Source: Methanolinea sp.
GTDB lineage: Archaea > Halobacteriota > Methanomicrobia > Methanomicrobiales > Methanospirillaceae
Assembly (NCBI GenBank): GCA_018262855.1
Contig: JADFDO010000004.1
Span: forward strand, 152,591 to 216,590
Direction of reading: 5' to 3'
DNA length: 64,000 bases
Part shown: one piece after another, positions 9,846 through 18,442 of the stretch
How the letters are laid out: the number at the start of each line of letters is the position of its first letter
Numbering within the stretch: position 1 is the stretch's first letter
Notes under the pieces: generated by a model
What the model saw: the letters and a program-made list of their open reading frames with translations, nothing else
The model's database searches: none
What the model was told of the DNA's origin: nothing
Position numbers and translations under genes: made by a program

Positions 9846-10148
9846 ATGCCTGGATATGATGGAACTGGCCCGGGTGGGTATGGTCCCGCAACGGGAAGAG
9901 GACTTGGTCCCTGCGGAAGGGGCCTTGCGTTTGGAAGAGCGTTTGCGTATGGATGTGGCCGCGGTTTCGGACGAGGCCGCGGTTTTGGGCGGGGTTACAG
10001 GATGGGATACCCTCCCACCTATTACGGGAACTACTTTGAACCCGAACCGTTGAGCACAGAAGCACAGAAACAGCTCCTTGAAGCAGAACTCAAGCGCATT
10101 GACGCAGAAAAAACTGAAATAGAACGCCGGCTCACTACTCTTGAGTAA
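9846..10148 (+). CDS. DUF5320-family Gly/Arg-rich small protein
   Basis: The 100-residue product has a Gly/Arg/Phe/Tyr-rich first half (MPGYDGTGPGGYGPATGRG, then several GRGFGRG units) and a helical acidic-basic tail (LEAELKRIDAEKTEIERRL) that should form a coiled coil. This is the layout of DUF5320 proteins, which in methanogens often sit beside DUF134 or iron-molybdenum cofactor-type genes. GAGG at 9834-9837 serves as ribosome binding site, with TATA-like sequences at about 9801 and 9816. Its TAA overlaps the ATG of the next gene, so the two are translationally coupled. Confidence 0.85.
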   Translation: MPGYDGTGPGGYGPATGRGLGPCGRGLAFGRAFAYGCGRGFGRGRGFGRGYRMGYPPTYYGNYFEPEPLSTEAQKQLLEAELKRIDAEKTEIERRLTTLE

Positions 10149-10441
10149 TGCCGGGAAGAAGAAGACGCTGCAGGAGGGTTGGCGTCCAACCCGCCTTCAC
10201 GTCGTTTGGGCCCGGGACAACCGGACCGGATCAACCAGAAGCGACGATCCTCACCGTGGAAGAATTCGAAGCGGTGAGGCTCAAGGACCTGGAAGGTCAC
10301 GACCAGGTAACCTGTGCACAGATGATGGATATCTCTCAGCCGACCTTCCACAGGCTCGTGATATCTGCCCGGCGCAAGATCGCTGATGCGCTGACGCATG
10401 GGAAGACTATTCGAATCGAGGGCGGGCATTACCGGTTCTGA
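10148..10441 (+). CDS. DUF134 (UPF0251) HTH DNA-binding protein
   Basis: The 97-residue protein starts MPGRRRRCRR and has LTVEEFEAVRLKDLEG followed by a sigma-70 region 4-like helix-turn-helix (CAQMMDISQPTFHRLVISAR) and GKTIRIEGG, which is the DUF134 signature. It probably binds DNA. The start codon overlaps the stop of the DUF5320 gene (TAATG), so the Gly-rich protein and this regulator are likely made together; autoregulation is an inference. Confidence 0.9.
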   Translation: MPGRRRRCRRVGVQPAFTSFGPGTTGPDQPEATILTVEEFEAVRLKDLEGHDQVTCAQMMDISQPTFHRLVISARRKIADALTHGKTIRIEGGHYRF

Positions 10442-10569
10442 GACGGACACGGCCACGCATTTACCCAATATTGGGAACTCCCTCTCTGAACATTTGAGAT
10501 TTCCCAAGAGCAACGATCATGATTCGACCCTTTTCCTCTCATTCAATCTCTCAGCGATCTGAAACCACG

Positions 10570-10986
10570 CTATTTTTCCAAAAACCCGTGGCTTCCCATT
10601 ACGATCCCTCTAATACCGCCGGGAGGGTTGTCTGACATTTTCTCATAGCGGGGAATCAGGTGCACGTGGCAGTGCATCACCTTCTGGTCCGCCGCTTCGC
10701 CAATGTTGATGACGATATTATATCCCGCCGGGGAATATTGTGCATCAACGATCTTTCTGCATGCGATGAGCATCTCCGGCAGCGCCGCCAGTTCATCCAC
10801 ACTGGCGTCAAAATACCCGGCGAAGTGTCGGAACGGGATGATGAGGAGATGCCCCCGGGTGACCGGGAACGCATCCCACCGGGCATACCACCAGGTATTG
10901 CGATGAAGGATATGCTGTTCGGCAGGAGAACAGAAAGGGCAGGGGATCTGATTCACGTGCAACCGCCGCCTGGTTGAATACGACAA
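10570..10986 (-). CDS. HIT-family nucleotide hydrolase/transferase
   Basis: The 138-residue protein carries an N-terminal CPFC zinc half-site, GHLLIIPFRHFAGYFD, and the histidine triad HCHVHLIPR, in which the middle His is the expected nucleophile on a nucleotide alpha-phosphate. The order is typical of HIT proteins of archaea. The frame begins with a TTG at 10986 preceded by GGGAGA at a good distance. The gene stands alone and converges with the DUF134 gene. Confidence 0.88.
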   Translation of the reverse strand: MSYSTRRRLHVNQIPCPFCSPAEQHILHRNTWWYARWDAFPVTRGHLLIIPFRHFAGYFDASVDELAALPEMLIACRKIVDAQYSPAGYNIVINIGEAADQKVMHCHVHLIPRYEKMSDNPPGGIRGIVMGSHGFLEK

Positions 10987-11168
10987 TTATTTTCTCCCAA
11001 GGATGTCCGGGTTCCGGAAACTCCAAAAGGAGAAAATTCTCCCGGGGAGATTCGTGCGTATCGGTAATAATCTCCCCTGTTTGAACCACATGGTGGGTGC
11101 TGCGCGAAAATCAACCAGGTGTCTGGCGGTTGCGATTTTTTTCGATCTTTCTGGCACGATCACATTAA

Positions 11169-11176
11169 TATTTATA
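11169..11176 (+). promoter_or_regulatory. TATA box of the feo operon
   Basis: The sequence around TATTTATA fits an archaeal TATA box about 45 bp before the feoA start. A start of transcription about 25 bp downstream would fall at about 11198, inside the palindrome at 11193-11206, so binding there would block initiation. Confidence 0.55.
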
Positions 11177-11192
11177 CAGGAAACGAAAAATG

Positions 11193-11206
11193 TTAGGTAT
11201 ACCTAA
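11193..11206. promoter_or_regulatory. Perfect palindromic operator, DtxR/IdeR-box-like
   Basis: TTAGGTATACCTAA is a perfect 14-bp inverted repeat centred 20 bp upstream of the feoA ATG. Its half-site TTAGG is shared with known DtxR/IdeR iron boxes (established knowledge). The same operon encodes a DtxR-family repressor at 13177-13593, so iron-dependent autoregulation is the likely role. Confidence 0.7.
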
Positions 11207-11218
11207 AAAAGAGGTTTC

Positions 11219-11452
11219 ATGATACAGCCAGTATCCCACCTTGAAACGGGACAGTCTGCGGTTATCTGCCGGTTTGAGGGCGGATTTCACTTCAGGAAAA
11301 AGATGTGGGCAATGGGGATCCACGAGAAAAAGACCATACGCCTCGTGGCAAAACACCCTTTCCACGGTCCTGTGGTGATCGAGGTCGACGGAAGAGAGAT
11401 CACTCTCGGCAGGAGAATGGCAGAGCACATCATCGTCGGGGACCCTGAATGA
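11219..11452 (+). CDS. feoA: FeoA, ferrous iron transport SH3-like protein
   Basis: The 77-residue protein has the FeoA SH3-like pattern (LETGQSAVICRFEGG, KKMWAMGIHEKKTIRLV, a terminal LGRRMAEHIIV). It is a cytoplasmic accessory of the FeoB ferrous iron channel. GAGG sits just before the ATG. Its last codons overlap the FeoB start by an ATGA, so the two are coupled. It follows the palindromic operator and TATA box described separately. Confidence 0.95.
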   Translation: MIQPVSHLETGQSAVICRFEGGFHFRKKMWAMGIHEKKTIRLVAKHPFHGPVVIEVDGREITLGRRMAEHIIVGDPE

Positions 11453-13164
11453 AGAAGGTTGTCCTGATGGGAAACCCGAATGTCGGGAAGAGTGTCTTTT
11501 TTTCACGCCTGACCGGGGCAAATGTCATCACCTCGAATTATCCGGGAACAACTGTCGACTTCTCGAAGGGGAGGTTGTGCCGGGGGAAGGATGGCCACGA
11601 GATCATTGATGCCCCGGGAACCTATTCACTTGAGCCATCCAACCGGGCAGAAGAAGTTGCGTTTGAGTTGCTGGAGGGAGCTGATCTCGTCATCAATGTT
11701 GCTGATGCCACGAATCTCGAGAGGAACCTGTATCTCACGCTCCAGATCCTTGAGCGGAAAAAACCTGTCATACTTGCTCTGAATATGTGGGATGAGGCAG
11801 GTCACGTGGGGATCTCCATCAACCGGGAGAGACTGGAGACCGAACTTGGAATACCCGTCGTTCCAACAATCGCTCTGAGTGGTGAAGGATTCCACGAACT
11901 CATGCAACGGATTGGGGACGCCTGCCCTTCAGAGACGATCAGACCGATGAATGAAGAAGAGCGTTGGATCAGAATCGGTGAGATAGTAAAAAATGTTCAG
12001 CAGATAACCCACCGCCACCACACACTGCGTGACTGGCTGTCTGAAGCATCGATCCGGCCACTCACCGGGTTCCCCATCGCAATCGGAGTGATGCTTGCAG
12101 CATTCTGGTGTGTCAGCATCATTGGGGAGAGCCTGATTGACTACGTGTTCGATCCGCTTTTTGCCATGTATACTCCGGTTGCCATGAGTCTCAGTGCATG
12201 GCTCGGGCCCGGCTTTTTACATGATCTGCTCATCGGGACGCTTATCGACGGTCAGATCGACTACGTGCAGTCGATGGGGCTTCTCACAACAGGTATCTAT
12301 GTACCTTTTGCCATGGTGCTGCCCTACATCGTTGCATTCTATACCGTCCTTGCAGTCTTCGAGGATTCGGGCTACCTGCCACGCCTCGCAACCCTTACCG
12401 ACACGATATTCCACAGGTTCGGCATGCACGGGTTCGGGATTATCCCGGTGTTCCTGAGTCTCGGATGCAACGTTACGGGGATCCTGGCCACAAGGAACCT
12501 CGAGACGAAGAAGCAGCGGTTCATTGCAGCGGCGCTTCTCGCAATATCAGTCCCCTGCATGGCAAAGAATGCCATGGTATTCGGTATCCTCGGGCCATAC
12601 GGTGCAGAGTACGTGATGCTCGTCTTTGCCACGCTCTTTCTTGTCTTTATCATATCGGGCCTCATACTCAACCGTCTCATAAAGGGCGACAGCCCTGAGA
12701 TCTGCCTGGAGATTCCACCATACAGGCGACCCGATCCCGCGACCGTGCTCAAGAAGACCCTGATGAGGATCCGATGGTTCCTTCAGGAGGCAATTCCTTT
12801 CCTCTTCCTTGGTGTGCTCATCATTAACGTTCTCTACACCATTGGTTTCGTCGAATGGCTTGGAGGGGTCTTTGCCCCGGTTATCCAGGGCTGGTTCGGC
12901 CTTCCCGCGGAGGCCACAACTGCTCTCCTTGTAGGGTTCCTCCGGAAAGACCTTGCGGTAGGGATGCTCCTTCCCCTCGGCATGTCCCCGATGCAGCTCG
13001 TGATTGCAACAACGCTTCTTACAATCTATTTCCCCTGCGTGGGAACATTCAGCATCATGTTTCGCGAACTGGGCGCCAGGGATATGATCAAGGCTACCGC
13101 GTTCATGGCGGCAATGGCTCTCCTCGTAGGGGGCACGATGCGGTTGCTGCTGCTGGGGCTGTGA
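11449..13164 (+). CDS. feoB: FeoB, ferrous iron transporter with GTPase domain
   Basis: The 571-residue protein begins with a G domain: G1 GNPNVGKS at residues 8-15, NYPGTT (G2), DAPG (G3) and LNMWDEAG (G4). The membrane part contains the two gate-like segments LPRLATLTDTIF...LGCNVTG and FLRKDLAVGMLLPLG. It moves Fe2+ across the membrane. It is shorter than the enterobacterial form (about 770 residues), as archaeal FeoB often is. The start overlaps feoA (ATGA), and the DtxR-type gene follows 12 bp after the stop. Confidence 0.97.
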   Translation: MKKVVLMGNPNVGKSVFFSRLTGANVITSNYPGTTVDFSKGRLCRGKDGHEIIDAPGTYSLEPSNRAEEVAFELLEGADLVINVADATNLERNLYLTLQILERKKPVILALNMWDEAGHVGISINRERLETELGIPVVPTIALSGEGFHELMQRIGDACPSETIRPMNEEERWIRIGEIVKNVQQITHRHHTLRDWLSEASIRPLTGFPIAIGVMLAAFWCVSIIGESLIDYVFDPLFAMYTPVAMSLSAWLGPGFLHDLLIGTLIDGQIDYVQSMGLLTTGIYVPFAMVLPYIVAFYTVLAVFEDSGYLPRLATLTDTIFHRFGMHGFGIIPVFLSLGCNVTGILATRNLETKKQRFIAAALLAISVPCMAKNAMVFGILGPYGAEYVMLVFATLFLVFIISGLILNRLIKGDSPEICLEIPPYRRPDPATVLKKTLMRIRWFLQEAIPFLFLGVLIINVLYTIGFVEWLGGVFAPVIQGWFGLPAEATTALLVGFLRKDLAVGMLLPLGMSPMQLVIATTLLTIYFPCVGTFSIMFRELGARDMIKATAFMAAMALLVGGTMRLLLLGL

Positions 13165-13176
13165 GATGGAGGGTAT

Positions 13177-13593
13177 ATGAGGTACAAGACGATCGAAGAA
13201 TACATCGAGACCATTTATGTCCTCGAGCTGAAGCACGGGCGTGCCCAGACAGGGATGATCGCGGCGAGGATGGGAGTCAAACCGCCCTCAATCACCGAGA
13301 TGCTTGGGAAACTTGAGCGCGAAGGCCTCATCCGGTACGAGTCCTATACAGGTGCAACTCTCACGGTCGCGGGAAAAAAGATGGCCCGGGAACTGATGCA
13401 CACCCACAAGGTCATCGCGGACCTGCTCGAGATTCTGGGAATCGATCGAACATTGGCAGAGGCCGATGCCTGCCAGATCGAGCACCATGTCAGCAGAGAG
13501 ACGGTCGCACGACTGGAAGAGTTCGTAAAGTTTGCCAGGGAGGACGAGGAGATGACAGACTCAATACGCCGGTTCAGGGTGGGGATGCCGTAA
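13177..13593 (+). CDS. DtxR/MntR-family metal-dependent repressor
   Basis: The 138-residue protein has a winged helix (residues 4-65, recognition helix around VKPPSITEMLGKLEREGL) and a dimerisation/metal domain. By alignment with the MntR numbering the metal ligands are Glu8, Glu11, His77, Cys99, Glu102 and His103 (CQIEHH). A Cys at position 99 is the DtxR/IdeR iron-type choice, whereas MntR has Glu there, so iron sensing is favoured. It is the third gene of the feo operon (GGAGG before ATG) and is the obvious candidate to bind the palindrome at 11193-11206. Confidence 0.92.
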   Translation: MRYKTIEEYIETIYVLELKHGRAQTGMIAARMGVKPPSITEMLGKLEREGLIRYESYTGATLTVAGKKMARELMHTHKVIADLLEILGIDRTLAEADACQIEHHVSRETVARLEEFVKFAREDEEMTDSIRRFRVGMP

Positions 13594-13607
13594 GAGAATG
13601 GCCCAGG

Positions 13608-14402
13608 TCATCCGTGGGAATGCGGCTCTTCGTGTTCGAATGCCTGGTCACTCCCGGGTATGACATACGGCATCCCGTTTACCTTCACGACAGTGACAGG
13701 GAGACCGTAGACTTCCCCTATTATCTCAGGCGTGATGATCTCTCTCGTCCCGGCAGCGAAGACCATCCTGTCCTTAAGAAAGAGGAACCGATCCGCGAAC
13801 CTGATCGCCTGGTTGATGTCGTGCATGGTGAGGATCGCTGTCAGGGAATGACCTCTCACGATCATGCGGAGGAACGCGAGGATATCGACCTGGTTCTTCA
13901 GGTCAAGACTGCTTGTGGGTTCGTCGAGAAGGAGAAGCCCGGGCTCCTGTACAAGCGCCCGTGCAATCAGCACTTTCTGGAGTTCCCCGCCGCTCATCGA
14001 GTTAATTGGTCGCAGGGCAAGGTCCCCGAGGTGAAGTTTCTCGATGATAGCGTGGACTTTCAGGATATCCTCCCTCCTGACATCCCATCCTATATGCGGG
14101 CGCCGTCCGAGGAGGATTGCATCGAATGCCTTGATGGGTCCCGTCTCGCTTCGCTGCGGGACATAGGCGAGCAGGCGGGCAACCTCATCCCGTCTCATCG
14201 CGAGGAGATCGCGGTCTTCAAGGAGTATCGTTCCTGAATGCGGCCGGACAAGTGTATTGATGCACCGGAGAAGTGTGGTCTTTCCGACTCCATTCGGGCC
14301 AAGGATCGCGAGGATCTCGTGCCGGTTCACCCGGAACTCGACATTTTCGAGTACAGACCTGCCATTGTACCGGAACGAAAGCCCTGCGACATCGAGGATC
14401 AT
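13608..14402 (-). CDS. ABC transporter ATPase, iron-complex/cobalamin (FecE/BtuD) type
   Basis: The 264-residue ATPase has Walker A GPNGVGKTT, a Q-loop (VPQRSE), signature MSGGELQKV, Walker B LLLLDEPTSSLD and the switch His in TMHDINQ. The tail ends with a His-rich segment (FEHEEPHSHG) that could bind metal. It pairs with the permease upstream by an ATGA overlap at 14399-14402. The operon faces the feo operon tail-to-tail 14 bp apart, which with the FecB-type binding protein suggests import of an iron complex; cobalamin cannot be excluded. Confidence 0.93.
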   Translation of the reverse strand: MILDVAGLSFRYNGRSVLENVEFRVNRHEILAILGPNGVGKTTLLRCINTLVRPHSGTILLEDRDLLAMRRDEVARLLAYVPQRSETGPIKAFDAILLGRRPHIGWDVRREDILKVHAIIEKLHLGDLALRPINSMSGGELQKVLIARALVQEPGLLLLDEPTSSLDLKNQVDILAFLRMIVRGHSLTAILTMHDINQAIRFADRFLFLKDRMVFAAGTREIITPEIIGEVYGLPVTVVKVNGMPYVIPGSDQAFEHEEPHSHG

Positions 14403-15472
14403 GTGACGTTCCTCCCGATCAGGAGATAGATGAAGAGAGGTGCACCCAGGAACGCGGTCAGGACGCCTACAGGGAGGACCGCCGGAGCGATGATGAGCCT
14501 TGCGACCATGTCCGCCCCGAGAAGAAGGATTGCACCCGCGATGCAGGACGCGGGCAGAAGGTACCGCTGATCGCTTCCGATCACCCTCCTCATCATGTGC
14601 GGGCTGACGAGCCCTATGAACCCGATGATTCCAAGAAATGAGACCACCACAGCGGTGATGAGTGACGAGAGGAGCATCGCGAAAGAACGAATACGCTCAA
14701 CATTTACGCCAAGGCTGTGTGCGGTCTCGTCCCCGGCATCGATTGCATTGTAGTCCCACCGTCTGAAGAGGAAGTATCCGAGAGAGGGGAGGACAATTGC
14801 AGTGATAAGAATGAGATCGCTCCAGGTGGAACGGCCAACATCTCCGAAGGTCCAGAACACGATGGCGGCGATCTGGTCTGCTGATGAGAAGTACTGGAGG
14901 AACGTGGTCCCCGCGGTGAAAAGCGCTGCAAGGGCTACCCCGACAAGGATCATCACCTCAGGCTGCGAACTCCGGTATTTCGCCACGACGAGGAGCGCGG
15001 TAGTCGCACACATTGCACCGGCGAATGCACATATGGTGACGATATAGGGATTCCTGACGACCACAGAATCCGAGATTAAGTGGGAGAGCGAGCCGGCACC
15101 CAGTACCGTGATCGCAAACGCTGCCCCAAATGCTGCCGCGTGCGATACCCCGAGCGTGTAGGGAGAACTGAGCGGATTCCTGAGCACCGACTGCATGACA
15201 ACGCCTGCTGCCGCAAGCCCGGCGCCCGCGATCACCGCTGAGAGCACCCTCGGAAGCCGGACATTCATGACGATATTCGATACCCCGCCCCCTGATGGTG
15301 AAAGGAATGCCGCTGCGATCTCGGGAATCGGGATGAACGAGCTCCCGACCGCAATCGCAACCAGGAACAGCAGGATGAGACAGAGTCCGGTACCCGCAAT
15401 GAAGAGGCCTTTTTGTCTTATATAGTGCAGGTATCCGTCTGGTTCTGGGGAGGTATTCACTTCTAGGTGCAT
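14399..15472 (-). CDS. FecCD-family ABC permease
   Basis: The 357-residue protein has about ten hydrophobic helices and FecCD hallmarks: LPRVLSAVIAGAGLAAAGVVMQ, RNPLSSPYTLGVSHAAAFGA and FLGIIGFIGLVSPHMMRRVIG. It forms the membrane channel for an iron-siderophore or cobalamin ABC importer. ATG at 15472; about 19 bp separate it from the methyltransferase gene upstream, and the ATPase start overlaps its stop. Confidence 0.95.
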   Translation of the reverse strand: MHLEVNTSPEPDGYLHYIRQKGLFIAGTGLCLILLFLVAIAVGSSFIPIPEIAAAFLSPSGGGVSNIVMNVRLPRVLSAVIAGAGLAAAGVVMQSVLRNPLSSPYTLGVSHAAAFGAAFAITVLGAGSLSHLISDSVVVRNPYIVTICAFAGAMCATTALLVVAKYRSSQPEVMILVGVALAALFTAGTTFLQYFSSADQIAAIVFWTFGDVGRSTWSDLILITAIVLPSLGYFLFRRWDYNAIDAGDETAHSLGVNVERIRSFAMLLSSLITAVVVSFLGIIGFIGLVSPHMMRRVIGSDQRYLLPASCIAGAILLLGADMVARLIIAPAVLPVGVLTAFLGAPLFIYLLIGRNVT

Positions 15473-15491
15473 GGGACGTCTCTCATCACGG

Positions 15492-16553
15492 TCACTCTTT
15501 CTGGGCGATGGTCATCACAGAGCGGGCGTCGACCGGGACAGTATCCCGGACAATAAATCCCGATTCCCGCAGCCTCCGGTTATATTCCTCAAGGGGGACA
15601 CTCCCTTCGAACCGGAACCTGCGGTCCTGCTTCTGCATCCCTTCGAATACCCAGAGGTTCCATTCGAGGTCGGAGAAGGGATCCTGTTCGGCGTTGTCGA
15701 TCACCTGCTTGTTGAGATAGAGGCCCCCAATTTTCAGGGCATCCCTGATCTTCGGGATAAGCGCCGGCATCTTCCCTGAGGGGTTCGATGATGAGAAGAC
15801 GATATCATATCCCGAGCCAAGCGGATCGCGGAAAAAGTCTCCTGCATGGGTGGATACTCTTCCGGGAGCCCCATACTGCCTGATGAACTCGCGGGTTGCA
15901 TCGGTCACATCAGGGAGATCGAAGATCACCGCATGAAGATCAGGGTTCTTCCCGATCAAAGCAAGAGAATACAGGCCATGTCCCCCGCCAAGGTCGAGCA
16001 TCTTCCTCGCGGCCGGAAATTCGGGGATGTGGCTTACAATTCCCGCAACACGCTGGACGAGGCCACACCGGCATTGTTCCGCCATCGCCGGGATGATCTT
16101 CTCCCGGAACTGCTTCTCACGGGGATATACGACCGGGCCCCTGGTGAGGAGAACATGGAGTTTTAAAAATAACGACGCGTACTCCCTCATCTGGGCGAGC
16201 GCTGCCTTCTGGCTGAAGGGAGAATCGCGAAGGAAGAAATCCCGGGTATATTCGGTGACCGTAAAACTCCCTTCCTTATCCTTCGACAGGAATCCTGTAC
16301 GCACGAGACCTTCACAGAGAGGTCCTGCAATCCCCGGGGTGCATCCTGTAGCCGCAGCAACCGTCTCAAGAGTGGCCGGTTCTTTGCAGGTATCGAAGAT
16401 CCCCATATCGTACGCCGCGAAAAATGCCTGGAAGCAGCGAAGCCCGCCGAGTGCCTGGTCGAGGAACGCGAGCGGGTTCTCTTTCCCAGATGCAGGGGTA
16501 TGGTCGAGCGTCGGGACGCGGGAGGGTTCAGGGATCATGGATATCTCACTCAC
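15492..16553 (-). CDS. SAM-dependent O-methyltransferase-like protein inside ABC operon
   Basis: The 353-residue protein has an N-terminal winged-helix dimerisation domain (residues about 30-120, ALGGLRCFQAFFAAYDMGIF and TGCTPGIAGPLCEGLVRTGF) and a C-terminal Rossmann domain with MLDLGGGHGLYSLAL, AVIFDLPDVTDATREFI and HAGDFFRDPLGSGYDIVFSS. This matches the acetylserotonin/caffeic-acid O-methyltransferase family. Its GTG start overlaps the binding-protein stop (GTGA), with an in-frame ATG at 16538. Lying between binding protein and permease, it may act on the transported ligand or a metallophore; this is inference. Confidence 0.88.
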   Translation of the reverse strand: MSEISMIPEPSRVPTLDHTPASGKENPLAFLDQALGGLRCFQAFFAAYDMGIFDTCKEPATLETVAAATGCTPGIAGPLCEGLVRTGFLSKDKEGSFTVTEYTRDFFLRDSPFSQKAALAQMREYASLFLKLHVLLTRGPVVYPREKQFREKIIPAMAEQCRCGLVQRVAGIVSHIPEFPAARKMLDLGGGHGLYSLALIGKNPDLHAVIFDLPDVTDATREFIRQYGAPGRVSTHAGDFFRDPLGSGYDIVFSSSNPSGKMPALIPKIRDALKIGGLYLNKQVIDNAEQDPFSDLEWNLWVFEGMQKQDRRFRFEGSVPLEEYNRRLRESGFIVRDTVPVDARSVMTIAQKE

Positions 16554-17680
16554 ACAGGTATCTCATCAACAGGGGCAAAACCCCCGAAGATCTCTTTCAT
16601 CTCGGCATACACCGGTTTTCCATCGAGCATCGTGTAGATCTCGTCTGCCTTCTTTGCCGGATCAATATCTGCGAACTGCTCGGGGTAGAGAATTTTTCCG
16701 ACGTAATATGCATCGGCAAGCACCGTGTCATAGTTGTTCGCATACCAGTTGTAAGGCATCACGCCGTACACCCTTCCTTCCCTTACGGCATCGAGCGACT
16801 GGTAGATTGGGTCTTTCAGGTCCTCGCGTACCAGGAACAAACTGGCCTCATCGACGAAGATCACATCAGGGTTCCAGGAGAGCAGTTTCTCCTTGTCAAT
16901 CATGATCTGGCCACCGGTGCCTGCACCGCCTGCAACATTATTCCCGTTCACCATGGCGAGAGGTGCGTAGGCGGGCTCGGTGGAGAGGAACCCGTGGGCC
17001 CCGTTGAATGCGATACCGCCGACATACACCGATGGCTTCTCCCCGGCCGGAACGTCTTTTGTCCTCGCATTGAGATCGGCAAGGGTCGCATTGATGAACG
17101 CGACCACCTCATCTGCACGCTGCTCCCTGTTGAGCGCTTTTGCCATGGTACGGAGCGATCCATAGAATGAATTCCGGTTCTTCCCCAGATCACCTGATAT
17201 AAGTGAGACCACCGGGACCCCGCTCTTCTCCTGGAGTGCATCAGCATCCTTGCCCGTCACGAATGTCACGAATACGACATCGGGGTCCTGGCGTGCGATG
17301 AGTTCGGGATCACCGGTGATCGCTCCGACAAAGGGGCGGCCGGCGAGTTCCGGGTGGGCAATATTGTAAGGCCTGTCAATGCCGGACGGCATGCCTGCAA
17401 CGGATCCGTTCGCGGCATCCTGTTCCCTGAGATCAACGCCCACCACCCTGTCCTCCGCCTGGAGATACACGATCATGCGGAGCGCCCCTGCACCTATCCC
17501 GATGATCCGCCCAGGATTCTCGCTGAGACTTACCGTGCGGTTCATCATATCGACAACCGTCCGGGTCTCCTTTGCGACATGGACCGCTCCTGCCGGCGCC
17601 TGCGTCGAACACCCTGCACAAAGAAGCCCTGCGACGAGGATCCCTGCGAGTACCAGGAGCACTTGCAAAGAAGATTTCAT
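16550..17680 (-). CDS. ABC transporter substrate-binding lipoprotein (FecB/BtuF type)
   Basis: The 376-residue protein has a lipoprotein signal peptide with the acceptor Cys24 in LLCAGC. The binding domain begins VVDMMNRTVSLSENPGRIIGIG and has PDVVFVTFVTGKDADAL and NPDVIFVDEASLFLVRED, typical of the two-lobed cluster A-II binding proteins for iron complexes and corrinoids. It leads the operon: methyltransferase, permease and ATPase follow with overlaps or short gaps. An AT-rich promoter region lies at 17681-17720. Confidence 0.93.
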   Translation of the reverse strand: MKSSLQVLLVLAGILVAGLLCAGCSTQAPAGAVHVAKETRTVVDMMNRTVSLSENPGRIIGIGAGALRMIVYLQAEDRVVGVDLREQDAANGSVAGMPSGIDRPYNIAHPELAGRPFVGAITGDPELIARQDPDVVFVTFVTGKDADALQEKSGVPVVSLISGDLGKNRNSFYGSLRTMAKALNREQRADEVVAFINATLADLNARTKDVPAGEKPSVYVGGIAFNGAHGFLSTEPAYAPLAMVNGNNVAGGAGTGGQIMIDKEKLLSWNPDVIFVDEASLFLVREDLKDPIYQSLDAVREGRVYGVMPYNWYANNYDTVLADAYYVGKILYPEQFADIDPAKKADEIYTMLDGKPVYAEMKEIFGGFAPVDEIPV

Positions 17681-17835
17681 ACTTTATTACATTATAGTAT
17701 GAGTTATTAAATAATCTGTTTTTTTCAGACGTAACAAATCGATATAATCTGAATATTACACTGACAAAATAGTTACAATTTGAGAAAAATACTACGGATT
17801 CATACGGTTTTTGCCGGGTGACCCCTCCACGGTAC
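17681..17835 (-). promoter_or_regulatory. AT-rich promoter region of the ABC operon
   Basis: Upstream of the binding-protein gene the minus strand reads ATTATTTAATAACT at 17716-17703, a TATA-like sequence about 25-35 bp before the ATG, so the leader must be short. I looked for the feo-type palindrome here and did not find it; the operon may be regulated differently. Confidence 0.4.
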
Positions 17836-18426
17836 TCACGCTATATCCTGCCGTGGATCTTTTCGGGTGAGCATGGTGCAGAATCCGAGACGGCAGTCCA
17901 TGCACTCGATCGAAAAACCTGCCCTTTCAAGGTATTCTGTGATCTCAAGCCTCGAATAAAAACGCGCCCGGGAAAGGAATCTCCCCTTTCCGCCATCCTG
18001 TAGGTATCTCCGGTGAATATCACCCCCGCGTTCGATGAATGCTACGAAAAGTGGCCCTCCGGGTTGAAGAACCCGGTTGAGCTCAGAAAATGAAGATGCC
18101 GGGTCGTCAAGGAAACAGACGACGGTGACAGAGAGCACCGATGAGCACGAACTATCCTTGAAAGGGAGTGATTCGGCCCGGCCCCGGATGATCTCAATCC
18201 CGCGGTCCCGGGCCATCCTGCCCAATCGTCCCGAAGGTTCTATTCCGATCTTGATCCCGAGCGGTCCCGCAAACCTCCCGGACCCGGCCCCTACTTCGAT
18301 CGATCGGGAGTCTGGAACGGGAAAGATATTCCTGATCCGGGCAAGTTCCGCAAGGTATTCTTCGCGGTGCTCGTCAAACCAACGGTCGTAATCTTCTGCG
18401 AATTCCTCGAATATATTGATCGGCAT
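17836..18426 (-). CDS. Class I SAM-dependent methyltransferase
   Basis: The 196-residue protein shows SIEVGAGSGRFAGPL (motif I), IGIEPSGRLGRMA, and LPFKDSSCSSVLSVTVVCFLDD followed by LQPGGPLFVAF. It belongs to the Methyltransf_11 group; the substrate is unknown. I place the start at the ATG at 18426 (MPINIFEEFAEDYDRW), which follows GAGGTGGGGGG; the ATG at 18453 would overlap the preceding gene. The C-terminus has two Cys (IECMDCRLGFC). It is the last gene of a minus-strand cluster headed by the cysteine desulfurase. Confidence 0.82.
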   Translation of the reverse strand: MPINIFEEFAEDYDRWFDEHREEYLAELARIRNIFPVPDSRSIEVGAGSGRFAGPLGIKIGIEPSGRLGRMARDRGIEIIRGRAESLPFKDSSCSSVLSVTVVCFLDDPASSFSELNRVLQPGGPLFVAFIERGGDIHRRYLQDGGKGRFLSRARFYSRLEITEYLERAGFSIECMDCRLGFCTMLTRKDPRQDIA

Positions 18427-18442
18427 GAACCCGCCCCCCACC

